Shown here: in pieces, positions 46,601 to 55,089 of the stretch | Layout of the letters: each line of letters starts with the position of its first letter | Position numbering within the stretch: the stretch's first letter is position 1 | Source: Metridium senile | Lineage: Eukaryota > Cnidaria > Anthozoa > Actiniaria > Metridiidae | Direction of reading: 5' to 3' | Assembly: GCA_949775045.1 (NCBI GenBank) | Contig: OX459102.1 | Span: 722,501 to 786,500, forward strand | DNA: 64,000 nucleotides | Notes under the pieces: model-generated | The model's input: only the letters and a program-made list of their open reading frames with translations | What the model was told of the DNA's origin: nothing | Databases searched by the model: none | Made by a program: the position numbers and the translations under genes

Positions 46601-49600
46601 TCCTCATCTCCTGAAAAAGTAACCAGTGCTGTTAACATCCAAACACCTTTCTACCCTGACCAATACGCAAACGACCAAGAGTGCACGTGGATCATCACTG
46701 CATCCCTAAATAAGATAGTTGGCTTTGTGTTCACTAAGTTAGACTTGGCTCAAGGAGACTTTTTAGAGATAAGAGATGGTATCGATGAGAGTGCTTTGGT
46801 GTTGATGAACTTAACGAGTGAAACACGTCCACCAAATAAGATGCAAACATCTACTGGACAGTATTTATGGGTAAAGTTCAAGTCTGATCACCAGTATGTC
46901 GGTGCAGGGTTTAATATTCTTTTGGACTACCGAAGTAACCCTATAAGCCGTAAGTATATAATATAATAGTATATTTAATTCCGAGCTTTCGGTTAACTGA
47001 TAAATTGTCAGAGAAAGGATGTCAACAATGACAATGGGTTTGCCTAGTTTGATTAGTTTTCCCAGACACGTGTCAAACTATATCATATCATATGTTTCGG
47101 TGTACACTTCGAGGTTACAATTGTCTAAAATGGGCCTTTGGTTCGCCGTTGTTCGTGTTTTCACTGGTACGATTTTGAATATCAAGTACTTATTGACAGA
47201 GTGGCAGAGACGTACGGGAAAATATTTGGCTCGCTGTCATGACGTACGGGCCGACCAAACACAGTCAATAAATCTTTTATCATATGACCCACTTTTTTTA
47301 ATTTAACTTAATTTATTTTATCATATGATACGTATTTTTTCCGGAGCGCACTCTTAAGAAAACCTTCGGAAAAAGTCACGTGATGGGGTCCGACGGCTTT
47401 TTTCACCTGGTCCGTACAAACACGTACGAACGGACCCGCTACTCGAAACATCACAACAAAAATGGCCTTTAAATTAAAAAGAGTGGTTCATATACTAAAA
47501 AAAAGTATTGACTGAGTTAGGTCGGGCCGTACGAGAAAATATTTGGCTGTTGGTCATTCTCTACGTCATGACCGCGAGGCGAATTTTTTCCCGTACGGCC
47601 CTCCCACGCCACTCAGTCAATAAATACTTAATCCTAGCTAAAGCCGATTCGTACGCGAGAATTTTCATCAATTGTCCGGAAGGAAATATGGGCGTTCTTC
47701 TGATTGATTTTAAGATACTGAGGTGTAATTTAAAGTCCAAATGCTTTGGTCAGCAATCCGAAAGCTTGGAGTTAGTATAGGTTTCTCAAACCTGTTAGCA
47801 AAGCGTATCTATCCCTGAAATGAAACGACAGCTATATACTTTGAATCTAATGGTGTTTTTTTTTCATATCCAGGCAATACTCTTGAATATTCAACACTAA
47901 GACCCTCACCAAAGATATCAACATTGCCAAACATCATTGAAGAAGATACAAACCTCTCTTCAAGTACTGTGATAGGAGTGGGGCTGGGTTCTGGCATTCT
48001 TGTCCTCGTTTTCTTGTCCTTTCTCTTCGTGTACATCAAAAGAAGAAAACAAATGAAAGAAAGGTACGTTTCCGTGAAAGCTAAGGGACCGTACAAATAT
48101 GCAATAGTAAATAGATGCTGGTATCGATTTCAGTCAAATTACTCATACGTATCAAAGATATGCCTATTGTTCTGTTGAAATCTCAACCTGTTAAAAACAA
48201 AAAAATCTCGCGCGCTAATCAAAGTCTTTTGTTACTTCTCACCTACAATACCATATATGGTAATGGCATTGTTTTCAAGATTGCATACGGTATTTCTGAT
48301 ACGATTTGACCAGTATTTTGGTAATGATGATTTCAAAATTTTAAACACGTTTCAATATGTTTGAGCATTACACGATCCATTGAAACTCAAACCCAAGAAT
48401 ATGCTTCTGTACCTCGTCTTTGAACGCGTTGTAAAGTAAAAACAGTCACAGGTTTTGAAGCAATTTTATATTATATATTGTAAGGGGTGGACCATTAGAT
48501 TTTTGAGGGGGGGGGGGGGGTGGTTTGGCAATTTTTTTTGCAGGATTCTTTCTCCCATTCTACGTATGTGCAGGATTTTTTTACAACTTACACGAATAGT
48601 TTTTTTTCTTTAATGCTGTGCTCGAATTGTTTTGGGAGTATTTGCCCATAACAACCCCGCCCCCCCTCCCCTCACAAGGATATGTCTCTGATTAATATCG
48701 TTCCGCAGGGGTTCCACCAATAACGACCCGTGGCAAGTTGACATTAGTCAAGTAGAGTTACTAGAGGAGCTCGGTCAAGGAGCCTTTGGTAAAGTATGGA
48801 AGGGACGAATGGATAGAAATGCACTTGAATCCCATCCAACTGAAACATCTTCAAACAAGGACAAGCAAGGCAGCAGGAACATTATGATTGTTGCTGTTAA
48901 AATGTTACATGGTAAGTAATTGGTAATAACAGTATATACTACATCCAGGTCACAGTCTTTTTATTTTATAAGGACTTAAAAAGACATATTAAAATGTAAA
49001 AACATTACCTAATCCGATGTTTTTCTTGCAGAAGGAGCATCTGCACAAGAGCAGAGTGAATTCCTTCGCGAAATCGAATTCATGAAAACTGTTGGGTGCC
49101 ATAAGAACATCATTGCAATGGTTGCCTGTTGTACCAAAGAGGAACAGCCCTTTTTAGTTGTGGAGTTTGCACAACATGGTGATTTGCTCAATTTACTGAA
49201 AGACAAACGCAACAAGGTAAGTGCTACACAATAGTCCTTTTAACAGTTCCGTTCAGTGACCACGAATGATAGTTCCAAGTCGAGGTTCCAGTTGCTGCGC
49301 ATGATAAATTATAGTTTTGTTATGCGCAGCAACGGGAACCTCGACTTGGAACTATTGTTCGTGGTCACTGAACGGAACTGTGAAAAGGACTATTGCGCAA
49401 TTGCAAGTTAGACAATGGAAAATTGTTCGTATAGACCCTTTTAAAATGCCTATAAACCCTGGCTGTTTGCCATTTCTATTAAAAGTACTGGTCCTAAATA
49501 ACAATTTTCCAGAAGAATAAAATACTACGATAAAAACTGTGCATTTTATAGCGGTTTGAATATGTGACGTCAAGCGCGGAAAACGCAACACTTCGGGACT

Positions 49601-52600
49601 TATTAGAAGGGTCTATACCATTTTTTGTTTTTAGACGTACGTCAAGTTTTCTCCGTCTTTAACCAATGAGCCTTCAGCATCAAATTCCGATGTAGGCGAT
49701 GACAACAAACAAAGTTTGGAACTTTTGTTGGAACAGCTTATTTCCTTCTCTTGGCAAATAGCACAGGGAATGGTATGTAGAAATCAGTGTTTGGCTGTGA
49801 TGTAGTCATAGTTCAAACTTGTCTTTTCTGGAATATATCTAAGCTTGTCATATTTTAAGGGCGGTGATTTTACTTGCCATAGAGATTACATTGTATTTTG
49901 GTCTTGCGATTTATAATTTCTTTGATGTCACCAAAATCAAACGCGTTTATTTTTGTGCTAGCTAAACTTTACAGTTATGACTAATGATATATATCCCACT
50001 CAAATGATCGACAATTTGTATGCTTGACCAGCTTTGTATGTTGTGTAGGAATACCTGTCGTCAAAAGGAATCGTTCACCGTGATCTCGCTGCACGCAATA
50101 TTCTCGTCGCTGATGGCTTTGTAGCCAAAGTTGCTGATTTTGGACTCTCTCGTCAAGTGACCTATCAGGATAAATTATATCAAGCCCAGGGACGTCGTAA
50201 ACTGCCTTTAAGATGGATGTCACCTGAAGCTCTTGAAGACCAGATATTTACCAGTAAAAGTGATGTGTAAGCTTAATTTAATTTACACTTTAAAGACTTA
50301 AATGGATAGTTTAAACTGTTACAATTTGATTGTATTACATGCATATACACCTAATTGCATGCAATAACATTGTCATATAAAAAAGAAAATTACAAAATAG
50401 GAATTAATTAAAAGACAAAAGCAGAGTACTCAAGCTGAACTTCTTCTTTTGTCTTTTAATTAATTCCTATATTGTAATTTTCTCTTTTATATGACAATGT
50501 TATTGCAATTAGGTGAATATAGTGTTTTCCACAATAGTAAATTAATTGTGTTTGATCGGTATAGGGTTAGGGTTAGGGTTAGGGATAGGTATGTGCTCTA
50601 TTCCTAATAATAATTTAATTGTATTTTCAAGTGTTTTCATTCTATTCCACCCTAACAATTTGAATTTGTTTTATGCCTATGAATAAATTAAAATTATTTA
50701 CATATATAGTTTATGATCTAATATGGATGTTGCTGTTGTCCACAGATGGTCTTATGGTGTGGTTATTTGGGAGATTTACACGATCGGTAAGTAATACTAG
50801 AACAAATGATTAAAATTCATGAATAATTAATGAGAAATTGACAAAAGAATTCACGTCCGTGACGAAGGTTGTATATCCGATACAGATTCGTCCTGATTTG
50901 CATAAGTTTTAACTTGAATTTTCTCGGCCAGCTTTACTTTTATCTTGACAATTTTAGTAAAATATGAAAGAACTAACGTTGGACTTTCATAAGTACTATA
51001 CAATATTCGCGTCCGATCTGTATATCCCATACAGATTAGCCACTCATATTGTATACACCTATTTCAATTAACCTTGTCCATCTGGAATGGTTGATCTGAG
51101 ACCGATAGGAATTGTGGGAGCTCGTTAAACTGCAAATGCACTATTATAATCACGCTTGAATATTAATGTTTTACTTCTGAAATACTGTTATCTGTAATTC
51201 AGTACCATTCAAGTGTGATTAAAACAATGTATTTAAAATTTAATGAGCTCCCACAATTCCTATCGGTCTCAGATCAACCATTGCAGATGGACAACGTTAA
51301 TTGAAATAGGTGTATAGTTCTAGAACACATGAATAAAGATCACTAAAATTAAATACCAAAGTTATTGACAAAGTAACTTTATGGGATAATAAGCTGTTAA
51401 ATTGTCTGACTGCACAAAATATTAGAAACAATATTCTAGTATTGTTGTTATGTCTATCTGACTGCTTTTTCACGGTTTTGTTTGATAGGTAAGCTGCCCT
51501 ACCCTACTCTCCATAACGACCAACTTTTCCGCTTCCTTATGAAAGGTTACAGGATGGAAAAGCCGGATCTGTGTCCAGACGACATGTAAGATATTTTGAT
51601 GTACATTGATATTATTCTAATATTTTGTTATTCTAAAAAATCTTAGGGACGGCATTATATGATCAGGAGGGCGAGATGTAGATTCTAGGTCTTACAAGCG
51701 AGTTACATACAGAAAAAAAAACCATGGTTAATAACACCCCCCCCCCCCCCTCAAAACCCCACCCCAATACAGTTCTGTCACTGAGAAATTAAGTCTAATA
51801 ACACTAGATGTTTCAGCAAACAACAGCTCACATGTGGATTTTATCGAGGGAAGAAACCTCGAAATGATATTTACAAATCTCGTAGCAATCCATACTTCAG
51901 TCTCACGTTATCTAGCACCGCTGTACTAATTGTTAATAAAAGGCGAACTTACAGGCTTAGCATCGATATCTTGTAAACTGATATTCACACAATCCAAGCA
52001 AACCATGGAAAAATGCTATCGCTTAAAGCGCGACGCACCTTACCGTGACCACCGGTTAGTTAAAGTTTTGTACAAGTTAACCAATCAGAAAGCGAGAATT
52101 TGACCTTAATATAAAAGACACGCCGAGTGCCAAACGGTAAACACTTTGAAATGTTCAAAGCGAAGACAAGAGTGAAGTTTATAAGACCCCGTCTACACGG
52201 ATCCGGATACTTTTGAAACCGCATACTTTTTGATGCGAATCGGCCTATCGTCCACACGAATCCATTGAATCCGGTCACCGAAACCGCATACTTTTACTTG
52301 AATCCCCCAGATACGCGGATTCGTGTGGACGCAAATATTTCTATGCGGTTTCAGCCGGATCGGATTCGTGTAGACGAGGCCTAAGTGTCAGAAAAACCTC
52401 CCAGGATGTTTAAATTTGAAAAGGTGTAGCAAATAATTTGAAAAGAGAAACTTTTGAACACTAAGCTAACTTGTACAAAACTTTTATTGGGTGAACACGG
52501 TAAGGCGCGTTATGCTGTAACAACTAAAACATCACATTTGAATTTTAATTCGCTGAATCGAGGTTATCTCTGTACAAATGCGCCTTCTGTACAAACAGTA

Positions 52601-53647
52601 CAGCGGTGCTGGATAACACGAAACTAGAATATTGAGACAACACCATATTGAACCTATGCAACTTCTATATACGAACCAATGTTGGGTTTGAATTCAGTCA
52701 ACAGAAAGGGAGCGACCTCTCCACCATCTATGATCCATGCATCTAATACCCCGTTCACACTATAGCTTAATCATGTTGTTACAGCCAAACCTACAGAAGC
52801 GTTCCTATCGAGGTTGGAAGGCTCGATTTATTCTTCCAAACTTGATTTGAAATTTGTTTTGAAATTTGCATAAATGAATCGAAACTTGTAAGTTTCAAAA
52901 ACCGCCTCAAATCAAAACATTACTTTCAATGTTTTTTTGGACAACAGAAACTTGCTAAACCTGGTCTGCTTACAGAAATATTGTTATAAATACTTACTAA
53001 AGTATTCTATTACAATAGCATTATCAGTTATTGACCACAGATCGTGATTTCGGGACCATTATCGGTTGACGGTTGAAGTCTGCAATTTGAAACTAACAAG
53101 ATTCGATTCATTTATGAAAATTTCAAACCAAATTTAAAATCAAGTTTGGAAGAATAAATCGAGCCTTCCAACCTCGATAGGAACGTTTTCTGTAGGTTTG
53201 GCTGTAAAGTAGTTTAACTAAACATGTTTAGTAAATTATTTACAAGCATTGTTCACTCTTTGATGAAATAATACATATAAACTATCCTTCATATTGTACT
53301 GAACAGATCAGAGATAAAATATTTATATTGCAGCTTTCTAGTCTCTAAACACTTTGTTTAATAAAAACTCAGTTTAACTAAACAGGTTTTGGTGTGAATG
53401 GGGTATACGATTCCTCATTTCAAGTGATTTCCATTGTGTTTACCCTAGGTACAAAGTGATACGAAGCTGTTGGAGTGAGCATGCGCAGGAAAGGCCATCG
53501 TTCAGTGACGTCATCAAGAGCATCGAGGCAGTGATGACACGAGACAAGCCATACGTAGAGTTGATAGAGATGACCGCAGGGGACGATGGGTATTTGGTAC
53601 CATACGAGAACAGCGATATCGATAGTAACGTTTCTGATATTGTATAG
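31588..53647 (+). CDS. Six-CUB receptor tyrosine kinase (15 coding exons)
   Basis: Predicted 1163-residue single-pass receptor. Order: signal peptide (1-29), six CUB domains (about 30-740), TM helix (about 772-795), juxtamembrane, kinase (about 815-1140) and a tyrosine-rich tail. The kinase has GQGAFGKVWKG, VAVKML, FLREIEF (helix C Glu), HRDLAARN, DFG and LPLRWMSPEAL, so all catalytic residues are present; HRDLAARN and the RW-M-x-PE loop mark a tyrosine kinase, closest in style to the FGFR/VEGFR/RET group. Each CUB lies on one phase 1-1 exon. The CUBs keep the first Cys pair but lack the second, though CUB2 has two extra Cys. The tail has YENS, which fits the Grb2 SH2 pattern YxN, and ends SDIV. 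The exon sum, 3492 nt, is an exact multiple of three with every junction in phase. Ligand unknown. Intron 1 (9.8 kb) holds several dead transposons. Confidence 0.88.
31680..32720. other. Intron 1, proximal part: repeat pieces only
   Basis: G-rich stretch (31720-31755), TACCTTTTAGGG motifs shared with 20350-20520, and a hairpin near 32540-32640 (AACCGGAAACAG/CTGTTTCCGGTT). No exon seen on either strand. Confidence 0.45.
32720..33960 (-). pseudogene. Decayed non-LTR retrotransposon (LINE 1), RT C-terminal half
   Basis: ORF 33213-33893 carries VTSGVPQGSILGSLLFIVYV and the catalytic ALFADDT, then a thumb region. An in-frame TAA at about 33213 separates it from the C-terminal part 32859-33209 (LRTLNMLPLEYRRD, FPRVLKLWNNLP). 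A frameshift near 33900 separates it from KAFDRVPH upstream. Truncated at 33960, where the tail of LINE 2 begins. Motifs fit the Jockey/CR1 group of LINEs. Confidence 0.85.
33963..35165 (-). pseudogene. Decayed CR1/L2-like LINE 2
   Basis: Pieces, 5' to 3': VNHATLLMLLKSRYGITG (about 35110-35165), GVPQGSVLG (near 34970), YADDTQYYL with NYLKLNDDKTELLV (34591-34938), and LRQLHWLPVGKRIDI with GYGDRAFSVCGPQLWNNLP (34071-34463), all in shifted frames. The 3' end is TAGCGCTATATAAATT followed by an AAT-rich tail, shared with SINE family B at 1016. Confidence 0.88.
35165..36640. other. Intron 1 stretch with no recognised exon
   Basis: An 80-codon ORF at 35395-35637 has no recognisable family. Near 36115-36200 GAGGGTTTCTTG and CAAGAGAAACCCTC are inverted, and TGAGCTCATTTGGCC-like arms flank 36190-36400: MITE remnants. 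No CUB-like exon on the plus strand. Confidence 0.45.
36652..36704 (+). ncRNA. Hammerhead-ribozyme-like core (uncertain)
   Basis: CTGATGA (36656-36662), a six-pair stem GGGAGG/CCTCCC (36664-36669 with 36675-36680), then GAAA (36681-36684) and a TATTG/CAATA stem. This reproduces the hammerhead core order. The cleavage-site dinucleotide and stem I are not convincing (ACAC pairs GTGT only at a distance, after G). Could be a degenerate motif from a Penelope-like element. Confidence 0.3.
36720..37180. other. Stretch with no recognised gene
   Basis: Nothing seen except TTTATT at about 36972, a possible minus-strand polyadenylation signal (AATAAA) for the ORFs at 37189-38009. Confidence 0.4.
37189..38009 (-). 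CDS. Unknown two-TM protein, two overlapping ORFs
   Basis: ORF a (37752-38009, 85 codons) starts MGQRLTPRGTLDLLRYVAQN; the MGQ start is a possible myristoylation site. ORF b (37189-37830, 213 codons) overlaps it by 79 bp in another frame and has two long hydrophobic helices (LPIIGLLMVNIVIIFIILIL and FVYFVNFFVLSFIVILSC) with a soluble tail. A frameshift, or an intron near 37830, could fuse them. No family recognised. It lies on the opposite strand in intron 1 of the kinase gene. Could be a nested gene or part of an unrecognised mobile element. Confidence 0.45.
38288..40898 (-). pseudogene. Decayed Tx1/L1-like LINE 3, split by an insertion and a SINE
   Basis: RT part 40530-40898: FEKAFDSIERNF, GTKQGDPISPYLFILIIEIM and LLLFADDTTFFL. 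Downstream: PKLIYVCSVLHVP and FIWNGKKPKIKYSTL (39960-40245), typical of Tx1/L1 ORF2; then 39079-39345 and 38288-38707, the latter with the C-terminal zinc knuckle CSLCSVYSETVYHLFVDC. Multiple frameshifts. An insertion of about 630 bp interrupts it at 39346-39975. Its 5' part ends exactly where the SINE at 40898-41190 begins. Confidence 0.85.
39346..39975. mobile_element. Insertion of about 630 bp within LINE 3
   Basis: Interrupts the LINE between its SFSINL and MLNIPSL parts. The left end is CCGCAGCCCGAATGGTCTAC; the right has an imperfect hairpin CTAGTGGTCTATCAC / GTGATAGACCACTAG (39897-39974). No ORF of note, so probably a non-autonomous DNA element. Confidence 0.5.
40898..41190 (-). repeat. 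SINE family A, full length
   Basis: Reverse-complement copy of 472-775 with box B complement GACTCGAACCTGG. Tail GAGACGTTAATAAAGT abuts LINE 3. Confidence 0.88.
41474..41851 (+). CDS. Kinase gene exon 2: CUB 1
   Basis: 378 nt, phase 1-1; acceptor TTTTTAG, donor GTGAGT. NNYPNNQECTWLITAP and FDIAQQGDYLVARDGMNESA are CUB hallmarks; GFSLRLEY is the last strand. The first residue pair is E-C after splicing. Confidence 0.88.
41890..42890. repeat. 22-bp minisatellite in the CUB1-CUB2 intron
   Basis: About 45 units of CTTTTTCAACTAGTAAAGTAAT. Two places carry CTATTTAAG variants (42431 and 42652), 221 bp apart, indicating block duplication. Each unit contains a pyrimidine run plus TAG, like a 3' splice site, and GTAAAG, like a donor. 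Confidence 0.95.
42955..43293 (+). CDS. Kinase gene exon 3: CUB 2 (divergent)
   Basis: 339 nt, phase 1-1; acceptor TTTTTCAG, donor GTAAGC. Begins ACTTRKTKLLSAKETIKSPF, then YPNDYPNNQNCRW and FKLTEFSLAERDALIIF, and ends RGFLVDIKFPDVKR. No in-frame Met start, so it is missed by simple ORF scans. It lacks the D-G turn and has extra Cys (TLCFYTC). Confidence 0.82.
43300..45015. other. Kinase gene intron 3: no exon seen
   Basis: Contains a diverged copy of the 16483-16722 MITE (43355-43530), a set of TGTCATAAACAGGGTA repeats (44330-44600), and a GATTTTAGCTC/GAGCTAAAATC hairpin (44621-44680). Nothing else recognised. Confidence 0.5.
45020..45370 (+). CDS. Kinase gene exon 4: CUB 3
   Basis: 351 nt, phase 1-1; acceptor TTTGTACAG. 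ITSPLYPEYYPVKATCTWVI, then FDLGQGDYVELRDIEDGKA and RGFEMKIKF. Confidence 0.88.
45448..45798 (+). CDS. Kinase gene exon 5: CUB 4
   Basis: 351 nt, phase 1-1; acceptor TTTATAG, donor GTACAA; the intron before it is only 77 nt. NPLYRNNLRCTWLITAP and FDLAQPGDYLEIRDGVNESA. Very similar to CUB 5, so the pair is a recent duplication. Confidence 0.88.
45945..46301 (+). CDS. Kinase gene exon 6: CUB 5
   Basis: 357 nt, phase 1-1; acceptor TACTTTTCAG, donor GTACAA. ACSSSSPKIVSSDDKAIV, FDLAQPGDYLEIRDGANENA, AGFNLTLRF. The donor context (AAAAG|GTACAAATTA) is the same as for CUB 4. Confidence 0.9.
46593..46949 (+). CDS. Kinase gene exon 7: CUB 6
   Basis: 357 nt, phase 1-1; acceptor TACTTTTCAG, donor GTAAGT. 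ACSSSSPEKVTSAVNIQTPF, DLAQGDFLEIRDGIDESA, GAGFNILLDY. Start nearly identical to CUB 5. Confidence 0.9.
47190..47628. mobile_element. Two related MITEs in the pre-TM intron
   Basis: 47503-47628 has ends AGTATTGACTGAGT and ACTCAGTCAATAAATACT with GGGCCGTACG/CGTACGGCCC inside. 47190-47275 is a related piece (TATTGACAGAGTGG ... CACAGTCAATAAAT). Confidence 0.75.
47874..48063 (+). CDS. Kinase gene exon 8: stalk and transmembrane helix
   Basis: 190 nt, phase 1 in and 2 out; acceptor TTTTTTTTCATATCCAG, donor GTACGT. Ser/Pro-rich stalk, then TVIGVGLGSGILVLVFLSFL, and a basic stop-transfer YIKRRKQMKER. Confidence 0.92.
48482..48680. mobile_element. GGGGTGGACCATT-type G-rich MITE piece
   Basis: AAGGGGTGGACCATTAGATT and a G13 run on the left, C-rich right end. 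Just before the first kinase exon. Confidence 0.65.
48709..48911 (+). CDS. Kinase gene exon 9: glycine loop and VAVK
   Basis: 203 nt, phase 2 in and 1 out. WQVDISQVELLEELGQGAFG, then KVWKGRMDR, a polar insert with ETSSNKDKQGS, and NIMIVAVKMLH. The lysine anchors ATP phosphates. The insert lies between strands 2 and 3. Confidence 0.93.
49032..49216 (+). CDS. Kinase gene exon 10: helix C and hinge
   Basis: 185 nt, phase 1 in and 0 out; acceptor TTCTTGCAG. EQSEFLREIEFMKTVGCHKN, IIAMVACC and FLVVEFAQHGDLLNLL, the FGFR-like hinge. Confidence 0.93.
49231..49393. mobile_element. MITE hairpin beside a splice donor
   Basis: Near-perfect palindrome, ends ATAGTCCTTTTAACAG and its complement, centre near 49310. 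It begins 14 bp after the exon 10 donor. A second element (GTATAGACCCTT ends, 49428-49619) follows. Confidence 0.85.
49635..49772 (+). CDS. Kinase gene exon 11: kinase insert and helix E
   Basis: 138 nt, phase 0-0. TYVKFSPSLTNEPSASNSDV is a short kinase insert; LLEQLISFSWQIAQGM is helix E. Confidence 0.9.
50049..50266 (+). CDS. Kinase gene exon 12: catalytic and activation loops
   Basis: 218 nt, phase 0 in and 2 out. EYLSSKGIVHRDLAARNILV, VADFGLSRQV, TYQDKLYQAQGRRK and LPLRWMSPEALED. The activation loop has two Tyr four residues apart instead of the usual YY pair. Confidence 0.95.
50344..50521. mobile_element. MITE, TATACACCTAATTG termini
   Basis: Inverted arms of about 70 bp around AGAGTACTCAAGCTGAACTT. 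Confidence 0.8.
50565..50592 (+). repeat. Interstitial (TTAGGG)n telomere-like tract
   Basis: AGGGTTAGGGTTAGGGTTAG then GGATAGG. TTAGGG is the metazoan telomere repeat. Short, within a kinase intron. Confidence 0.85.
50746..50786 (+). CDS. Kinase gene exon 13: helix F start
   Basis: 41 nt, phase 2 in and 1 out; encodes (V)WSYGVVIWEIYTI, the conserved DVW-S-G-V-WE segment. Confidence 0.93.
50810..51053 (+). repeat. Dispersed repeat, copy 1
   Basis: GAATTCACGTCCGTGACGAA ... CTTATGCAAACC-like and GCCACTCATATTGTATA blocks match 61468-61735 in reverse order and strand, about 240 bp. Confidence 0.8.
51054..51314. mobile_element. MITE, TACACCTATTTC termini, subtype 3
   Basis: Left TACACCTATTTCAATTAACC; right end its complement, with TA on both sides. 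Interior arms (GAGACCGATAGGAATTGTGG) are nearly identical, so it looks young. It is inserted at the end of the dispersed repeat 50810-51053. Confidence 0.88.
51489..51585 (+). CDS. Kinase gene exon 14: helices G-H
   Basis: 97 nt, phase 1 in and 2 out; donor GTAAGA. GKLPYPTLHNDQLFRFLMKG and YRMEKPDLCPDD(M). Confidence 0.93.
51905..52620. mobile_element. Nested inverted-repeat elements in the last kinase intron
   Basis: Outer arms ACGTTATCTAGCACCGCTGT and CAGCGGTGCTGGATAACACG; middle arms with CACCTTACCGTG / CACGGTAAGGCGCG; inner MITE at 52185-52382 (CCCCGTCTACACGGATCCGG with its near complement ending GTGTAGACGAGGCC). Three levels of nesting. Confidence 0.75.
52782..53204. mobile_element. MITE, CAGCCAAACC termini, copy 1
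   Basis: 423 bp with about 70-bp inverted termini (CAGCCAAACCTACAGAAGCG) and TA at both borders. Copy 2 is at 59278-59699 (422 bp). TA sites suggest a Tc1/mariner or pogo-type transposase. Confidence 0.88.
53449..53647 (+). CDS. Kinase gene exon 15: C-lobe end and tail
   Basis: 199 nt ending at TAG 53645-53647. YKVIRSCWSEHAQERPSFSD is the end of the kinase fold (CW...RP). Tail: DKPYVELIEMTAGDDGYLVP and YENSDIDSNVSDIV, with three Tyr that could be docking sites. Confidence 0.93.
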
Positions 53648-53655
53648 ATGGAAAC

Positions 53656-55060
53656 TAGCGAGTAAACTAGTATAGGCTGCGTCAGTGTTTGATATAAACG
53701 ATAGGTAATAGAATGAAATTTATAACACTGTAAAAAATTGAAATAGAAACTAACGAGTAAACTAGTATAGGCTGCGTTGGTGTTTGATATAAACGAAAAG
53801 TAATAGAATGAAATATGTAACACCGTAAAAAATAGAAATAGAAACTAGCGAGTAAACTAGTATAGGCTGCGTCGGTGTTTGATATAAACGATAGGTAATG
53901 TAATGAAATTTGTAACACTGTAAAAAATAGAAATAGAAACTAGCGAGTAAACTAGTATAGGCTGCGTCGGTGTTAGATATAAACGATAGGTAATATAATG
54001 AAATTTGTAACACTGTAAAAAAAAGAAATAGAAACTAGCGAGTAAACTAGTATAGGCTGCGTTGGTGTTTGATATAAACGAAAAGTAATAGAATGAAATA
54101 TGTAACACCGTAAAAAATAGAAATAGAAACTAGCGAGTAAACTAGTATAGGCTGCGTCGGTGTTCGATATAAACGATAGGTAATGTAATGAAATTTGTAA
54201 CACTGTAAAAAATAGAAATAGAAACTAGCGAGTAAACTAGTATAGGCTGCGTCGGTGTTAGATATAAACGATAGGTAATATAATGAAATTTGTAACACTG
54301 TAAAAAATAGAAATAGAAACTAGCGAGTAAACTAGTATAGGCTGCGTCGGTGTTAGATATAAACGATAGGTAATATAATGAAATTTGTAACACTGTAAAA
54401 AATAGAAATAGAAACTAGCGAGTAAACTAGTATAGGCTGCGTCGGTGTTTGATATAAACGATAGGTAATAGAATGAAATTTGTAACACTGTAAAAAATAG
54501 AAATAGAAACTAGCGAGTAAACTAGTACAGGCTGCGTCGGTGTTTGATATAAACGATAGGTAATAGAATGAAATTTGTAACACCGTAAAAAATAGAAATA
54601 GAAACTAGCAAGTAAACTAGCATAAGCTGCGTCAGTGTTTGATATAAACGATAGGTAATATAATGAAATTTGTAACACTGTAAAAAATAGAAATAGAAAC
54701 TAGCGAGTAAACTAGTATAGGCTGCGTCGGTGTTTGATATAAACGATAGGTAATAGAATGAAATTTGTAACACTGTAAAAAATAGAAATAGAAACTAGCG
54801 AGTAAACTAGTACAGGCTGCGTCGGTGTTTGATATAAACGATAGGTAATAGAATGAAATTTGTAACACTGTAAAAAATAGAAATAGAAACTAGCAAGTAA
54901 ACTAGCATAAGCTGCGTCAGTGTTTGATATAAACGATAGGTAATATAATGAAATTTGTAACACCGTAAAAAATAGAAATAGAAACTAGCGAGTAAACTAG
55001 TATAGGCTGCGTCGGTGTTTGATATAAACGATAGGTAATAAAATGAAATTTGTAACAGGT
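53656..55060 (+). repeat. 95-bp satellite, array 2, directly after the kinase stop
   Basis: About 15 units of 95 bp (GAAACTAGCGAGTAAACTAG, TATAGGCTGCGTCGGTGTTT, GATATAAACGATAGGTAAT). Units of alternating types recur at 190 and 285 bp, so higher-order structure exists. Same family as 15438-16005, opposite strand. It begins 8 bp after the stop codon and would form most of the 3' UTR; AATAAA follows at 55082-55087. Confidence 0.94.
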
Positions 55061-55089
55061 TATGTTGCATTAGAATTGAAAAATAAAGC

